From Polluticoccus soli (GTDB lineage: Bacteria > Bacteroidota > Bacteroidia > Chitinophagales > Chitinophagaceae), in assembly GCF_029269745.1 (NCBI RefSeq), contig NZ_JARJHT010000002.1, forward strand, positions 868,001 to 932,000: DNA of 64,000 bases, given 5' to 3'. A program made the position numbers and the translations under genes. Below are positions 41,462 through 50,088 of this stretch, piece after piece (the stretch's first letter is position 1; each line of letters starts with the position of its first letter). The notes below the pieces were generated by a model. That model saw only the letters and a list, made by a program, of their open reading frames with translations, did no database searches and was not told the DNA's origin.

Positions 41462-41487
41462 AGTTTTTTGTTTTGTGGTGGGGTGTT

Positions 41488-42801
41488 TTAATCTTCTTCC
41501 AGCATGTATTTATTGAACTTATCGCCTTCGTACAGGTCTTTCACCGAACCGAAGCCGATAGCATCTGCCATTTCGTTTGGCCTTATCGTCTCGCAGGCTT
41601 TGCGTACAGCGTTCTTGCCGTAGCGGTCTTTGATATTGTACATGGTCTTTCGCGCAGTATCGGCCTTTATCTTATTCTCAAACAGGCTATACTGTATACG
41701 CGCACCATGAATGAAGTTTGAAATAGCCACACCCATTTGCATCGTCCTGTTGTTGAAAATAGTGTCAATGTTGCGCGGGCGTTCAAACTCTGCAATGCGA
41801 TCGTAGATATAACTGCGCATCTCCATGGCATCCTGCGTCGGGTCGGCCAGCTTTATTTTCGTCTCCCAACTGGTGAAATCTTTGTACCTGATAAAAAAGC
41901 TCACCTCCTTGCAGAACACGTCCTGCTTCACCATCCGCTGCTCCAGTCTCGTACACAGCGATATCAGCAACGACTCCAACGATTGTTTCGATTCTCGCTG
42001 CACCTGCGATACCGTACGCGTAGCACTCATAGCACGGTAATCGTTCTTATACAGATCCGTCTCGCGGAAGTGAAGCCGTGAATGCCAGTAGTTGCCCACC
42101 ACACCACCAAAGGCCCTGCGCAGCAAAGCATCTGAAGCATGACGCAGCTCCAGCGGCGTACGGATGCCGATGGTTTGCAATCTTTTTTCGTTGGCTTTTG
42201 CTATACCCGGCAGGTCGGTCAGCTTCATGGTGGCCAGGTAGTCGTCGATATTATCCGGGGTTATCACTATCAGTCCATCGGGCTTCTGCAGCTCGGTGCC
42301 TAGCTTGGCCAGGAAAGAATTGGGCGCAATACCTATGGAGCATTTAATATAGTCACCGCATTCTTTTCGAATGTCCTCTTTTATGCGATAAGCCACCTCC
42401 CTGAAATCAGGATAGACAAGTTTGTATGAACTAAAGTTCATCACAGCCTCATCAATGCTTTTGGCCATTACGTTCGGCGTGTCGCAATAGCTGGTCAGCA
42501 CTTTCATGACGGCCACGTGTATCTCGCGGTAGCGGTGCGGACGTGTGGTGGTCGTCATCATCTGCGGGCACAAGGCCTTGCCCTCACCGAGGCGCATGCC
42601 GGTCTTCACGCCAAAACGTTTGGCTTCTATAGACGGTGCGATGATGCAAGCATTGGGACTATCAAACGTGAGCACACCCAGCGGGCGGTCCCTGAATTGG
42701 GGGTTGTCCTGCTGCTCCACACTGGCAAAGTAGCTGTTCATGTCTACATACATGATGACAGCGCCGTTAGTTCCGTTGTATGAGTTAGCCGAGATCCGCA
42801 T
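41488..42801 (-). CDS. Y-family DNA polymerase (DinB/UmuC type)
   Basis: A 437-residue translesion polymerase. The catalytic palm residues are in M-Y-V-D-M-N-S-Y-F-A-S-V-E and K-S-I-D-E-A-V, with the S-I-G-I-A-P-N-S-F-L-A-K-L motif and the HhH region L-P-G-I-A-K-A-N-E-K-R. The little-finger domain follows. It copies past damaged bases at the cost of errors. The C-terminus has no clear clamp-binding peptide in the part I can judge. The promoter is overlapped by a near-perfect 20-base palindrome (42833-42852), as expected for a damage-controlled gene. The radical SAM gene is downstream in the same operon. Confidence 0.93.
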   Translation of the reverse strand: MRISANSYNGTNGAVIMYVDMNSYFASVEQQDNPQFRDRPLGVLTFDSPNACIIAPSIEAKRFGVKTGMRLGEGKALCPQMMTTTTRPHRYREIHVAVMKVLTSYCDTPNVMAKSIDEAVMNFSSYKLVYPDFREVAYRIKEDIRKECGDYIKCSIGIAPNSFLAKLGTELQKPDGLIVITPDNIDDYLATMKLTDLPGIAKANEKRLQTIGIRTPLELRHASDALLRRAFGGVVGNYWHSRLHFRETDLYKNDYRAMSATRTVSQVQRESKQSLESLLISLCTRLEQRMVKQDVFCKEVSFFIRYKDFTSWETKIKLADPTQDAMEMRSYIYDRIAEFERPRNIDTIFNNRTMQMGVAISNFIHGARIQYSLFENKIKADTARKTMYNIKDRYGKNAVRKACETIRPNEMADAIGFGSVKDLYEGDKFNKYMLEED

Positions 42802-42820
42802 AAATGCCCGTTTGCTAAGC

Positions 42821-42852
42821 CGAAACTAGCACATTTGGACAATTGTACAAAT
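42821..42852 (-). promoter_or_regulatory. Promoter and overlapping operator of the polymerase operon
   Basis: Minus strand TTG at 42850-42848, a 19-base spacer, TAGTTTCG at 42828-42821 (one mismatch). The dyad ATTTGGACAATTGTACAAAT (42833-42852, one mismatch between arms) covers the -33 and the spacer. It is placed as a repressor site; the identity of the repressor is unknown. Confidence 0.65.
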
Positions 42853-42879
42853 TTTTATTGGACATTTATTTAGAATTAA

Positions 42880-42899
42880 TGTACAAACCAACTTGTACA
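42880..42899. promoter_or_regulatory. Second TGTACAA dyad
   Basis: TGTACAA-N6-TTGTACA, perfect arms, 28 bases after the first dyad and 37 bases before the start of the divergent TspO-like gene. It shares the TTGTACA half with the polymerase operator, so one protein may bind both. Confidence 0.5.
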
Positions 42900-42935
42900 T
42901 GGCACAGTTTTGAAGCAAACTCCCAAAACAATACC

Positions 42936-43697
42936 ATGGCAAGAAGATGGATAGTCTTGATACTGAGCATCATCAATCCATTTTTCGACTGGCTATTAGG
43001 GCTTACACCCCTGGCAGGAAGGTCGATGGTGGAAATAACCGATCAGTATGATACACTATTCAGGCCTGCTGGTTATGCATTTGCTATCTGGGGAGTTATC
43101 TATTTGTCCTTTATCATCTACGCCGTTTACCAGTTATTACCTGCACAAAGGGCCAATAAACTTTACGACAATGTGGCAACGACTTTCATTATATCGAACC
43201 TGTTGGGAATGGCCTGGCAGGTAGCTTTTAGAAATGATGTTATTACTGCCAGTCTTGCAATAATTATTGCAATGCTTGTTTCCTCTATCGTTATGTATGC
43301 CCTTACCCGGAATGCAGCACTGGCGAACAGGACAAACAAGTGGATCTCCGTTCCGTTTGGCCTGTACATGGCCTGGCTATCCGTCGCAACAATCGCTAAC
43401 ATTGGGATCTGGCTGGCTAGTATAGATTGGCGCGGCGGCGGCGTTTCAGAAATACTGTGGACGAACATAATGCTTGCCCTGGCCCTGGGTCTGGCTATGT
43501 TATTAAGCCGGTTGTTCCGCGACTTAAGTATACCAATTGTAGTAACCTGGGCAATTCTTGCTATCTATATTCAAGTGCATGACACCGAACACCGCGTGGC
43601 AGCAGTTGCACTCATTGCAGGCCTGGCAGGTGTTGCGTGGATAATTGGATTAGGCATATGGGACAAATCCAGGACACGTCACATTAGCGCTTCATAA
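42936..43697 (+). CDS. TspO/MBR-related tryptophan-rich membrane protein
   Basis: A 253-residue membrane protein with about seven hydrophobic helices. The start at 42936 gives M-A-R-R-W-I-V-L-I-L-S-I; an upstream frame start adds residues that overlap the operator region and is rejected. F-R-P-A-G-Y-A-F-A-I-W-G-V-I-Y matches the motif seen in tryptophan-rich sensory (TspO-like) proteins, though this is longer than classical five-helix TspO. Function is likely porphyrin or small-molecule binding, but unproven. It is divergent from the polymerase operon. Confidence 0.65.
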   Translation: MARRWIVLILSIINPFFDWLLGLTPLAGRSMVEITDQYDTLFRPAGYAFAIWGVIYLSFIIYAVYQLLPAQRANKLYDNVATTFIISNLLGMAWQVAFRNDVITASLAIIIAMLVSSIVMYALTRNAALANRTNKWISVPFGLYMAWLSVATIANIGIWLASIDWRGGGVSEILWTNIMLALALGLAMLLSRLFRDLSIPIVVTWAILAIYIQVHDTEHRVAAVALIAGLAGVAWIIGLGIWDKSRTRHISAS

Positions 43698-45324
43698 CAG
43701 GCGCGATCACCTTTCCAATGTTACCACTTGGCATCTGTATTTTGAGCAATGCAGCAAGGGTTGGAGCTATATCGGTCATATATACAGTGCGGTGGGTTTC
43801 ACCTTTGGCAATACCCCAACCATACCATAACAAAGGGATGTGCGTGTCGTAAGGATTCCAGGAACCATGTGTAGTACCAGTAGCGCCATGATCGCCACTG
43901 AACCAGCCCGGCTCGGATATTATTTGAATGACTCCGCTCCTTTTACGATTATAGCCGTTGATGGCCATTTCCCTTATCGGCTCGGGCAAGGCCAGCCTGC
44001 CTATCAATTCCATATCTATTGCATAAGCAATCCCCGGACGTTTGCCCAGCCAATCGGTAATAGCAGCTTTCACCTGCGTACGATCCAGTTTCAATCGCGC
44101 AATGCCCGATTCATTGAGGTATACCTGGTAGTTGGTGAACAGACGCACCAACGTATCATGAACACCGAAAGTGTTTTTCAAATGACTATTCAGCAATCGC
44201 GCAGTTACAGTATCATTATCTGAACCTGCAGAAATTTTCATATCCTGCATGAACGTTGGATTGTGCGCCGCTCCATGATCCGCAGTCAGGAACAAAGTAT
44301 ACTCACCCTTGCCTACCGACCGATCGAGGTATTTCAGAAACTCAGCCAGCTCTATATCAAACCGAAGGAACATGTCCTCCATTTCTACCGAATTTGGGCC
44401 AAAGCGATGCCCGGCATAATCCGTCGATGAAAAACTCACACATAGAAAATCAGGATCGTTTGACTGCCCTAGTTTCTCCTCGTTGATGCAAGCCTTTGCC
44501 AGGTTAAAGACCATTGTATTTCCATAGGGCAAATAGCGCAGCCCGTAATATCCCAACCTGCTTCGATCAAAACCTTTTACCGAATGCGGAAATATAGGAG
44601 CGCGTTCGCCGGGAAAAGGACCTTCGTAGCGATTGTCGTCGACCACGCTTTGTTTGTATGTATTCAAAGGGTAAAGCAAAGACCAATCAGGAGAAACAAA
44701 AGTATCATGGTTGGCAAGGTTAAATTTATTCAGCCATTCGGGCAAGCTGTTTCCATAAAATGAACTGGTAACAAAATTGCCAGTGCTGTCATCGAACCAG
44801 TAGGCCCCATTGGCCATGTGTCCAGCCGGCAAAATGCTGCCGCGGTCTTTAATGGCTACGCCAAATACTTTTGAACGGCTATTGGTCGCCAACTTTAGTT
44901 CGTCGGTGACAGTCGTGGCCATTAAGTTTTTGGGGCTCATCTTCCCAGCAACCACGCTACCACCTACAGGTCGCACATTATCATCCTGTGCGCAATAAGA
45001 ATATTTACCAGTGATGTTATCGAGCCAATCGTTGGCAGCGATGCCGTGGATGGAAGGAACGGAACCAGTATACACACAAGCATGTCCCGGACCCGTGAAC
45101 GAAGGCAGGTAGTTGATCATGGTATTCTGGCAATTGAATCCTTCCGACATCAGGCGCTTAAAACCGCCTTCAGTATAGCGATCGTAGTAACGATAAAGAT
45201 AGTCCCAGCGCATCTGGTCGACCACGATACCCACCACCAGCTTCGGCCGGGGAACAGCTTTATTTTGTGCGTTAGAGCCAGATACAGATGCTAAAAAGAC
45301 GAATAAGAAGAGAAAATGCCTCAT
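43684..45324 (-). CDS. PafA-like alkaline phosphatase family protein
   Basis: A 546-residue secreted protein. The start at 45324 gives M-R-H-F-L-F-L-F-V-F-L, a signal peptide ending G-S-N-A-Q; an upstream frame start is rejected. The phosphatase core begins V-V-G-I-V-V-D-Q-M-R-W-D-Y-L. The nucleophile Thr is in Y-L-P-S-F-T-G-P-G-H-A, as in the Thr-type PafA group. Zinc ligands occur in S-S-T-D-Y-A-G-H and T-A-D-H-G-A and in S-G-D-H-G-A-T. It likely releases phosphate from phosphomonoesters in the periplasm. It overlaps the end of the TspO-like gene by 14 bases, tail to tail. Confidence 0.9.
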   Translation of the reverse strand: MRHFLFLFVFLASVSGSNAQNKAVPRPKLVVGIVVDQMRWDYLYRYYDRYTEGGFKRLMSEGFNCQNTMINYLPSFTGPGHACVYTGSVPSIHGIAANDWLDNITGKYSYCAQDDNVRPVGGSVVAGKMSPKNLMATTVTDELKLATNSRSKVFGVAIKDRGSILPAGHMANGAYWFDDSTGNFVTSSFYGNSLPEWLNKFNLANHDTFVSPDWSLLYPLNTYKQSVVDDNRYEGPFPGERAPIFPHSVKGFDRSRLGYYGLRYLPYGNTMVFNLAKACINEEKLGQSNDPDFLCVSFSSTDYAGHRFGPNSVEMEDMFLRFDIELAEFLKYLDRSVGKGEYTLFLTADHGAAHNPTFMQDMKISAGSDNDTVTARLLNSHLKNTFGVHDTLVRLFTNYQVYLNESGIARLKLDRTQVKAAITDWLGKRPGIAYAIDMELIGRLALPEPIREMAINGYNRKRSGVIQIISEPGWFSGDHGATGTTHGSWNPYDTHIPLLWYGWGIAKGETHRTVYMTDIAPTLAALLKIQMPSGNIGKVIAPVMKR

Positions 45325-45442
45325 GAAATAGCGGAGTTGCGCTGCAATATAGTGAGCGTGGGCAAGCATTTTGAGGATAATTTGATTAATTTCGCACCCG
45401 TAAATACCCAATTCTTTACACTAAAATCATTATCAGGTAATT

Positions 45443-46705
45443 ATGGATTTATTTGCCAAATTTGAATCAAGACTTGGACCGATTGGTGATTACGCCGAAA
45501 AAGCGCCCGGATATTTTGCATTCCCTAAGCTGGAAGGAGAGATAGGAAACAGGATGATGTTCCAGGGCAAAGAGCGTATCGTTTGGAGCCTGAATAACTA
45601 CCTGGGTCTTGCCAACCACCCCGAAGTACGTAAAGCAGACAAAGAAGCAACAGAACAATATGGCCTCGCCTACCCAATGGGTGCGCGCATGATGAGCGGT
45701 AACTCTAACCACCACGAGCAGCTGGAAAAAGATCTGGCTGAATTCGTAGGTAAGGAAGACGCTATGCTATTCAACTACGGTTACCAGGGCATGGTTTCAG
45801 CCATCGACAGCCTGTGCAGCCGCCGCGACGTGATCGTTTACGACGCAGAATCTCATGCCTGCATTATCGACGGTTTGCGCATGCACCCCGGCCATCGCTA
45901 TGTATACAAACACAACAACGTTGAAGACTGCGAAAAACAACTGCAGCGCGCTACAGAAATGGCAGCGCAAACAGGTGGTGGTATCCTCGTGATCACCGAA
46001 GGCGTTTTCGGCATGTCAGGCAACCAGGGTGCTATCAAAGAGATCGCTGCCCTGAAAAGCAAATACGAGTTCCGCCTTTTTGTAGATGACGCACACGGCT
46101 TCGGTACAATGGGCAAAACAGGTGCCGGTATCGGTGAAGAGCAAGGTTGCATGGATCAGATCGATGTATACTTCTCTACATTCGCTAAGTCTATGGCGAG
46201 CATCGGTGGCTTCCTGGCTGCTGACAAAAAAGTGCTGACCTTCCTGCGCTACAACATGCGCTCGCAGGTGTTCGCTAAATCGCTGCCAATGGCTATCGTT
46301 GTAGGTAACCAGAAACGCCTGGACCTGCTCCGCACCAAGCCTGAGCTGAAAGAAAAACTGTGGCATAACGTGAACAGGCTGCAAAACGGCCTGCGCGAAA
46401 GAGGCTTCGATATAGGCACTACCAACACACCGGTAACACCAGTGCACATGAAAGGTGGCCTGTTCGATGCTACTCAGCTGATCTTCGACATGCGCGAGAA
46501 CTACAACATTTTCTGCTCGGTAGTTGTATACCCTGTTATTCCAAAAGGCCAGATCATCCTGCGCCTGATACCTACAGCTGTACACACTGACGAAGACATC
46601 GACCTGACACTGAAAGCATTCAGCGAACTGCGCGAGAAACTGGACAACAAAGTGTACCCGCAGGAAATGCCGAACATCAACGCAAAGGCAGCGGTTACTG
46701 CTTAA
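45443..46705 (+). CDS. Alpha-oxoamine synthase family enzyme (serine palmitoyltransferase/KBL/AONS-like)
   Basis: A 420-residue PLP enzyme that condenses an acyl-CoA with an amino acid and releases CO2. Landmarks are N-N-Y-L-G-L-A-N-H-P-E-V, D-A-E-S-H-A-C-I-I-D-G, V-D-D-A-H-G-F-G and the PLP lysine Lys249 in F-S-T-F-A-K-S-M-A-S-I-G-G-F. Which substrate it uses cannot be read off: the candidates are serine plus palmitoyl-CoA (sphingolipids), glycine plus acetyl-CoA, or alanine plus pimeloyl-CoA. The long variable N-terminus and lack of bio genes make biotin synthesis unlikely. An SDR gene follows after a hairpin. Confidence 0.85.
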   Translation: MDLFAKFESRLGPIGDYAEKAPGYFAFPKLEGEIGNRMMFQGKERIVWSLNNYLGLANHPEVRKADKEATEQYGLAYPMGARMMSGNSNHHEQLEKDLAEFVGKEDAMLFNYGYQGMVSAIDSLCSRRDVIVYDAESHACIIDGLRMHPGHRYVYKHNNVEDCEKQLQRATEMAAQTGGGILVITEGVFGMSGNQGAIKEIAALKSKYEFRLFVDDAHGFGTMGKTGAGIGEEQGCMDQIDVYFSTFAKSMASIGGFLAADKKVLTFLRYNMRSQVFAKSLPMAIVVGNQKRLDLLRTKPELKEKLWHNVNRLQNGLRERGFDIGTTNTPVTPVHMKGGLFDATQLIFDMRENYNIFCSVVVYPVIPKGQIILRLIPTAVHTDEDIDLTLKAFSELREKLDNKVYPQEMPNINAKAAVTA

Positions 46706-46723
46706 TTCAATAATCATTTTTTC

Positions 46724-46754
46724 CGAAAGCCATCTTGTATTGAGATGGCTTTCG
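46724..46754 (+). terminator. Terminator
   Basis: CGAAAGCCATCT pairs with AGATGGCTTTCG; a 12-pair stem 19 bases after the oxoamine synthase stop. It overlaps the region just upstream of the SDR gene. Confidence 0.75.
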
Positions 46755-46779
46755 TATTTTTCGAACTTTACGAACCATA

Positions 46780-47652
46780 ATGAAAGTATTTATCGTCGGT
46801 GCATCGGGCCTCGTGGGCAATAATTGCATGAAGCATTTCAGTGAGCAAGGCTGGGATGTAAAAGGATCTTATTTTTCTTACGAGCAACCAGGCACTGTGT
46901 TTTATAGCACGCTCGACACTGTCAACTCAAAGAACTTTGACATAGTAGGCTGGAAACCCGATGTGATCGTACACTGCGGAGCGATGACGCATGTTGACTA
47001 CTGCGAAACACATGAGGACGAGAGCTACCAGCAAACTGTGCAGAGCACGATAAACCTGATAGAGGTAGCAAAGCAATGCAAAGCGCGCTTTGTTTACATT
47101 TCTACCGACTATGTATTTGATGGAAAGAGCGGCCCTTATCGCGAAGACGCACCGGTAAATCCATTGAGTGTATATGCCCGCCATAAACTGGAAGCAGAAC
47201 AACTGGCAATTAAAGAACTGGACAAAACACTGGTACTGCGCGTTACTAATGTTTATGGCAATGAAGCGAGAGGAAAAAACTTTGTAGCCCGCATAGTAGA
47301 CCAGTGCTTAAACAAACAAAAACTCACCCTGAAATTACCTTACGACCAATACGCGTCCCCAACCAATGCCTGGGACATAGCCCGCGCTATGTACGTGCTA
47401 TTGCGTGACAGCAAACACGGCATCTACCACGTAGGGAGCACCGATTACATGAACCGCGTAGAACTGGCGCTGAAGGTGTTAAGCTATTTCCCGCATGCTG
47501 AATACGACCTGATACCGATGAGCACTGCAGAGTTGCAACAACCGGCTGCACGTCCATTATTAGGTGGTTTTGTAAAATCGAAATTCAGCAATGAATACCC
47601 CGAAATGCTCTTCGGGAACGTAGATAGCTACCTGCAGGAAATCCTTGGTTAA
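46780..47652 (+). CDS. RmlD-like SDR-family sugar-nucleotide reductase
   Basis: A 290-residue short-chain reductase with the N-terminal NAD(P) motif V-G-A-S-G-L-V-G-N-N. The catalytic group Y-I-S-T-D-Y-V-F-D-G and Y-A-R-H-K-L-E-A-E matches the dTDP-4-dehydrorhamnose reductase (RmlD) group of extended SDRs. It might act on dTDP-4-keto-rhamnose made with the rfbBA genes 32 kb away, but it is not in their operon and other substrates are equally possible. Confidence 0.83.
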   Translation: MKVFIVGASGLVGNNCMKHFSEQGWDVKGSYFSYEQPGTVFYSTLDTVNSKNFDIVGWKPDVIVHCGAMTHVDYCETHEDESYQQTVQSTINLIEVAKQCKARFVYISTDYVFDGKSGPYREDAPVNPLSVYARHKLEAEQLAIKELDKTLVLRVTNVYGNEARGKNFVARIVDQCLNKQKLTLKLPYDQYASPTNAWDIARAMYVLLRDSKHGIYHVGSTDYMNRVELALKVLSYFPHAEYDLIPMSTAELQQPAARPLLGGFVKSKFSNEYPEMLFGNVDSYLQEILG

Positions 47653-47664
47653 AGGCAAAAAGAA

Positions 47665-47692
47665 ATCCCGACATACCGTGGTAAGTCGGGAT
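47665..47692 (+). terminator. Hairpin after the SDR gene
   Basis: ATCCCGAC-a-TACC-gt-GGTA-a-GTCGGGAT, a long stem with one A-A bulge pair, 13 bases after the stop. It lacks a T run, so termination is uncertain. Confidence 0.55.
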
Positions 47693-47793
47693 AGGACTGT
47701 ACTTACTAACCCATCGTAAGTAAAGCAAATATCTGAAAAAGGATTTTCAAAAGGAAATTAATTTTTCTCCAATATTAAATTATGGCTTTAATG

Positions 47794-47839
47794 GCCCGGC
47801 AGGACTGAATGCAATGATTTGCAGACTGTTCTACCGGGC
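47794..47839 (+). other. Nested hairpin upstream of hsp20
   Basis: GCCCGG (47794-47799) pairs with CCGGGC (47834-47839), enclosing TGCAA-TGAT-TTGCA. It is followed by TTTAAAAT. It may be a second terminator, or part of an untranslated leader or small RNA for hsp20. Confidence 0.4.
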
Positions 47840-47997
47840 TTTAAAATGCTATCCCGTCAGCTAAAAATTGACACAGACAGACAAAAAGTCACCTAAAGGG
47901 ACAACATTACGCCATAATGGCTGAAAATTTTGAATGGTCCATGGTTTGTTTAGGTATCTGCGTAAACAAAAACGCTAACAACTAAACAAATTAAACT

Positions 47998-48414
47998 ATG
48001 TATCAGGCAAAATCTCGCTACAGCGCACCCCACACCTTTGGTGGCATATTGGAAGGCTTATTCAATGACTTCAATACTGAATTCAAAGCCAACCCTCCGG
48101 CTAACATATTGGAAACAGAAAAAAGCTATGAAGTACACCTGGTAGCACCGGGTCTTAAAAAAGACGACTTTAAGATCAACCTGGAACGCAACATTCTGAC
48201 AATTTCTTACGACAAGAAAGAAGACGCGGCTGCCCAGGAAGGTAAATGGCTGAGGAGCGAATACAAAGCAGCAGCCTTCAAAAGAAGCTTTACACTGAAT
48301 GATAAGGTAAACACCTCCGCCATCAACGCAAAATATACCGATGGTATACTGGCAATAGAACTGCCTAAAAAGGAGAATGCCGAACCGGCAACACAACAAA
48401 TATCAGTGAACTAA
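47998..48414 (+). CDS. Hsp20/alpha-crystallin family chaperone
   Basis: A 138-residue small heat-shock protein. The crystallin domain (about 38-128) has Y-E-V-H-L-V-A-P-G-L-K-K-D-D-F, I-L-T-I-S-Y and the late G-I-L-A-I-E-L-P-K-K-E. The N-terminus is short and aromatic-poor. It prevents aggregation of unfolded proteins without ATP. The gene is alone; a strong terminator follows. A 345-base gap upstream holds hairpins that may affect its expression. Confidence 0.93.
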   Translation: MYQAKSRYSAPHTFGGILEGLFNDFNTEFKANPPANILETEKSYEVHLVAPGLKKDDFKINLERNILTISYDKKEDAAAQEGKWLRSEYKAAAFKRSFTLNDKVNTSAINAKYTDGILAIELPKKENAEPATQQISVN

Positions 48415-48452
48415 AGATCGTTAGGATTGGTTTAAGATTTAACAGACGAAGC

Positions 48453-48482
48453 AAAGGGCGAAGTTTTCACTTCGCCCTTTTT
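48453..48482. terminator. Bidirectional terminator
   Basis: AAAGGGCGAAG-ttttca-CTTCGCCCTTT with a T run, between convergent hsp20 and arginine decarboxylase genes. Confidence 0.9.
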
Positions 48483-48507
48483 GTTTTTTTTCGCTTTCGC
48501 TGTTTTA

Positions 48508-49920
48508 CTATTTTACGTAGCCTAGTATTTTCAACATGCTCTGAGCGGTCTGCTCTTTGGCATACAGCCAGTCCTCCAGCTCACCGTTCTTATTGCGCTC
48601 TACCACAACGTGCTTGGGCGATGGAATCATACAGTGCTTGATGCCTCCGTACCCAGCAAGCTGATCCTGGTAAGCACCGGTATGGAAGAATCCGATATAT
48701 AGTGGTTCAGCGCCCTTAGCCTTATCTATTTTAGGCAGGAACACAGCGTTAATGTGCTCTTCGGATGTATAGAAGTCGTGACTATCACAGGTAAGGCCGC
48801 CAAGGTGGACCTCCTGGTATTCTCGGTCCCAGCCGTTGATGGGCAACAGCAGGAATTTTTCACCAATACCCCAGGTATCGGGCAGTGTCGTGATGAACGA
48901 ACTATCGATCATGTACCAGATCTCACGGTCGTTTTGCATCTTATCATCAAGAATGCTGTAAATAACCGCACCACTCTCGCCCACTGTAAATGAACCAAAC
49001 TCTGTATAGATATTGGGAACATCTACTTTATTACGCTTACACACCTGCTTGATATTCGACACGATCTCGTTGACCATATAATTATAGTCATAGTCGAAAG
49101 CAAGTGAGTGTTTGATGGGAAACCCACCACCGATATTGAGACCATCCAATTCAGGACAGATCTTTTTCAGTTGGCAGTATAGGTTTACGACCTTATTCAA
49201 CTCGCTCCAGTAGTAGATATCGTCCTTAATACCTTTGTTCATGAAGAAATGCAGCATCTTCAGGCGAAACTTCTCACTGCCTTTGATCTTGTCTACATAA
49301 AATTCCAGTACATCGCGGCTACGAATACCAAGACGCGAGGTATAGAAATCGAATGTAGGCTCTTCTTCAGTGGCTATACGAATACCGATGTTTACGGGAT
49401 CCTTAGATCGGATCAGTTTTTTATAGTCTTCAAACTCAGTTTTGTTATCCAGAACGGGAATGACGTTCCTAAAGCCGTCGTTGATGAGGCGGGCTATATT
49501 GCGCGTGTAAGGCTTTGTCTTGAAACCATTACAAATAATATACGTGTCTTTGTTGATCTTACGGCGCTTGTATAGCTGCTTGATGATCTCGATATCGTAA
49601 GCGAACGAGGTTTCTATGTGTACATTATGCCGCAACGTTTCCTCTACGATGAAAGAAAAGTGAGAACTCTTGGTACAATAACAATAAAAGTACTCGCCAT
49701 CGTACTTATGCTTTTTGATCGCATCGTTGAACATCTTTTTGGCCTTATTGACTTGCGAACCGATCTTCGGCAGATAGGTCAGCTTAAACGGCGTACCATA
49801 CTTGTCGATGAGTTTTCTTATGTCCAGCCCGTTAAAATGCAGGTTATTGTCGGATACTTCAAAACCTTCTTGTGGAAAATCAAAGGTTTGTTTTACAAGA
49901 TCAGTGTATGTATTGTTCAT
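48508..49920 (-). CDS. PLP-dependent arginine/diaminopimelate-type decarboxylase (fold III)
   Basis: A 470-residue decarboxylase with alanine-racemase fold. The PLP lysine is Lys84 in Y-C-Y-C-T-K-S-S-H-F. N-I-G-G-G-F-P and Y-T-E-F-G-S-F mark the barrel; the late F-F-H-T-G-A-Y-Q-D-Q-L has the active-site region where the substrate carboxylate binds. In Bacteroidota this long form is commonly annotated arginine decarboxylase, making agmatine for polyamine synthesis. I cannot exclude carboxynorspermidine or another substrate from sequence alone. It stands alone with its own promoter at 49982. Confidence 0.83.
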   Translation of the reverse strand: MNNTYTDLVKQTFDFPQEGFEVSDNNLHFNGLDIRKLIDKYGTPFKLTYLPKIGSQVNKAKKMFNDAIKKHKYDGEYFYCYCTKSSHFSFIVEETLRHNVHIETSFAYDIEIIKQLYKRRKINKDTYIICNGFKTKPYTRNIARLINDGFRNVIPVLDNKTEFEDYKKLIRSKDPVNIGIRIATEEEPTFDFYTSRLGIRSRDVLEFYVDKIKGSEKFRLKMLHFFMNKGIKDDIYYWSELNKVVNLYCQLKKICPELDGLNIGGGFPIKHSLAFDYDYNYMVNEIVSNIKQVCKRNKVDVPNIYTEFGSFTVGESGAVIYSILDDKMQNDREIWYMIDSSFITTLPDTWGIGEKFLLLPINGWDREYQEVHLGGLTCDSHDFYTSEEHINAVFLPKIDKAKGAEPLYIGFFHTGAYQDQLAGYGGIKHCMIPSPKHVVVERNKNGELEDWLYAKEQTAQSMLKILGYVK

Positions 49921-49981
49921 CTATGCCCCTGAAAGGATTGTAAACGATTAGTGTCCCGTTGTTTGTTTTTGATTGAGAAAA

Positions 49982-49989
49982 CAAAAGTA
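49982..49989 (-). promoter_or_regulatory. -7 box of the arginine decarboxylase gene
   Basis: TACTTTTG on the minus strand, 61 bases before the start codon. A TTG lies 16 bases further upstream (50008-50006), a little closer than usual. Confidence 0.5.
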
Positions 49990-50065
49990 GTTATTTGATT
50001 GAATGCAATTCGATTTTTTTCGGCTGCAGCCATTATTTTTTATCGCGATACGCCTTTCAATTAGC

Positions 50066-50073
50066 TATGTTTG
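50066..50073 (+). promoter_or_regulatory. -7 box of the DMT transporter gene
   Basis: TATGTTTG, 15 bases before the ATG at 50089. An upstream in-frame TTG at 50071 lies inside this box, supporting the later start. Confidence 0.5.
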
Positions 50074-50088
50074 CTGTCTGATCCATTA

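Larger units (their letters stand above)
47653..47997. other. Intergenic region upstream of hsp20
   Basis: 345 bases with two hairpins (47665-47692 and 47794-47839). The rest is AT-rich and includes an AATTGACA...AAAGTCA stretch near 47867-47892. No gene. No recognised heat-shock element or promoter consensus. Confidence 0.5.
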
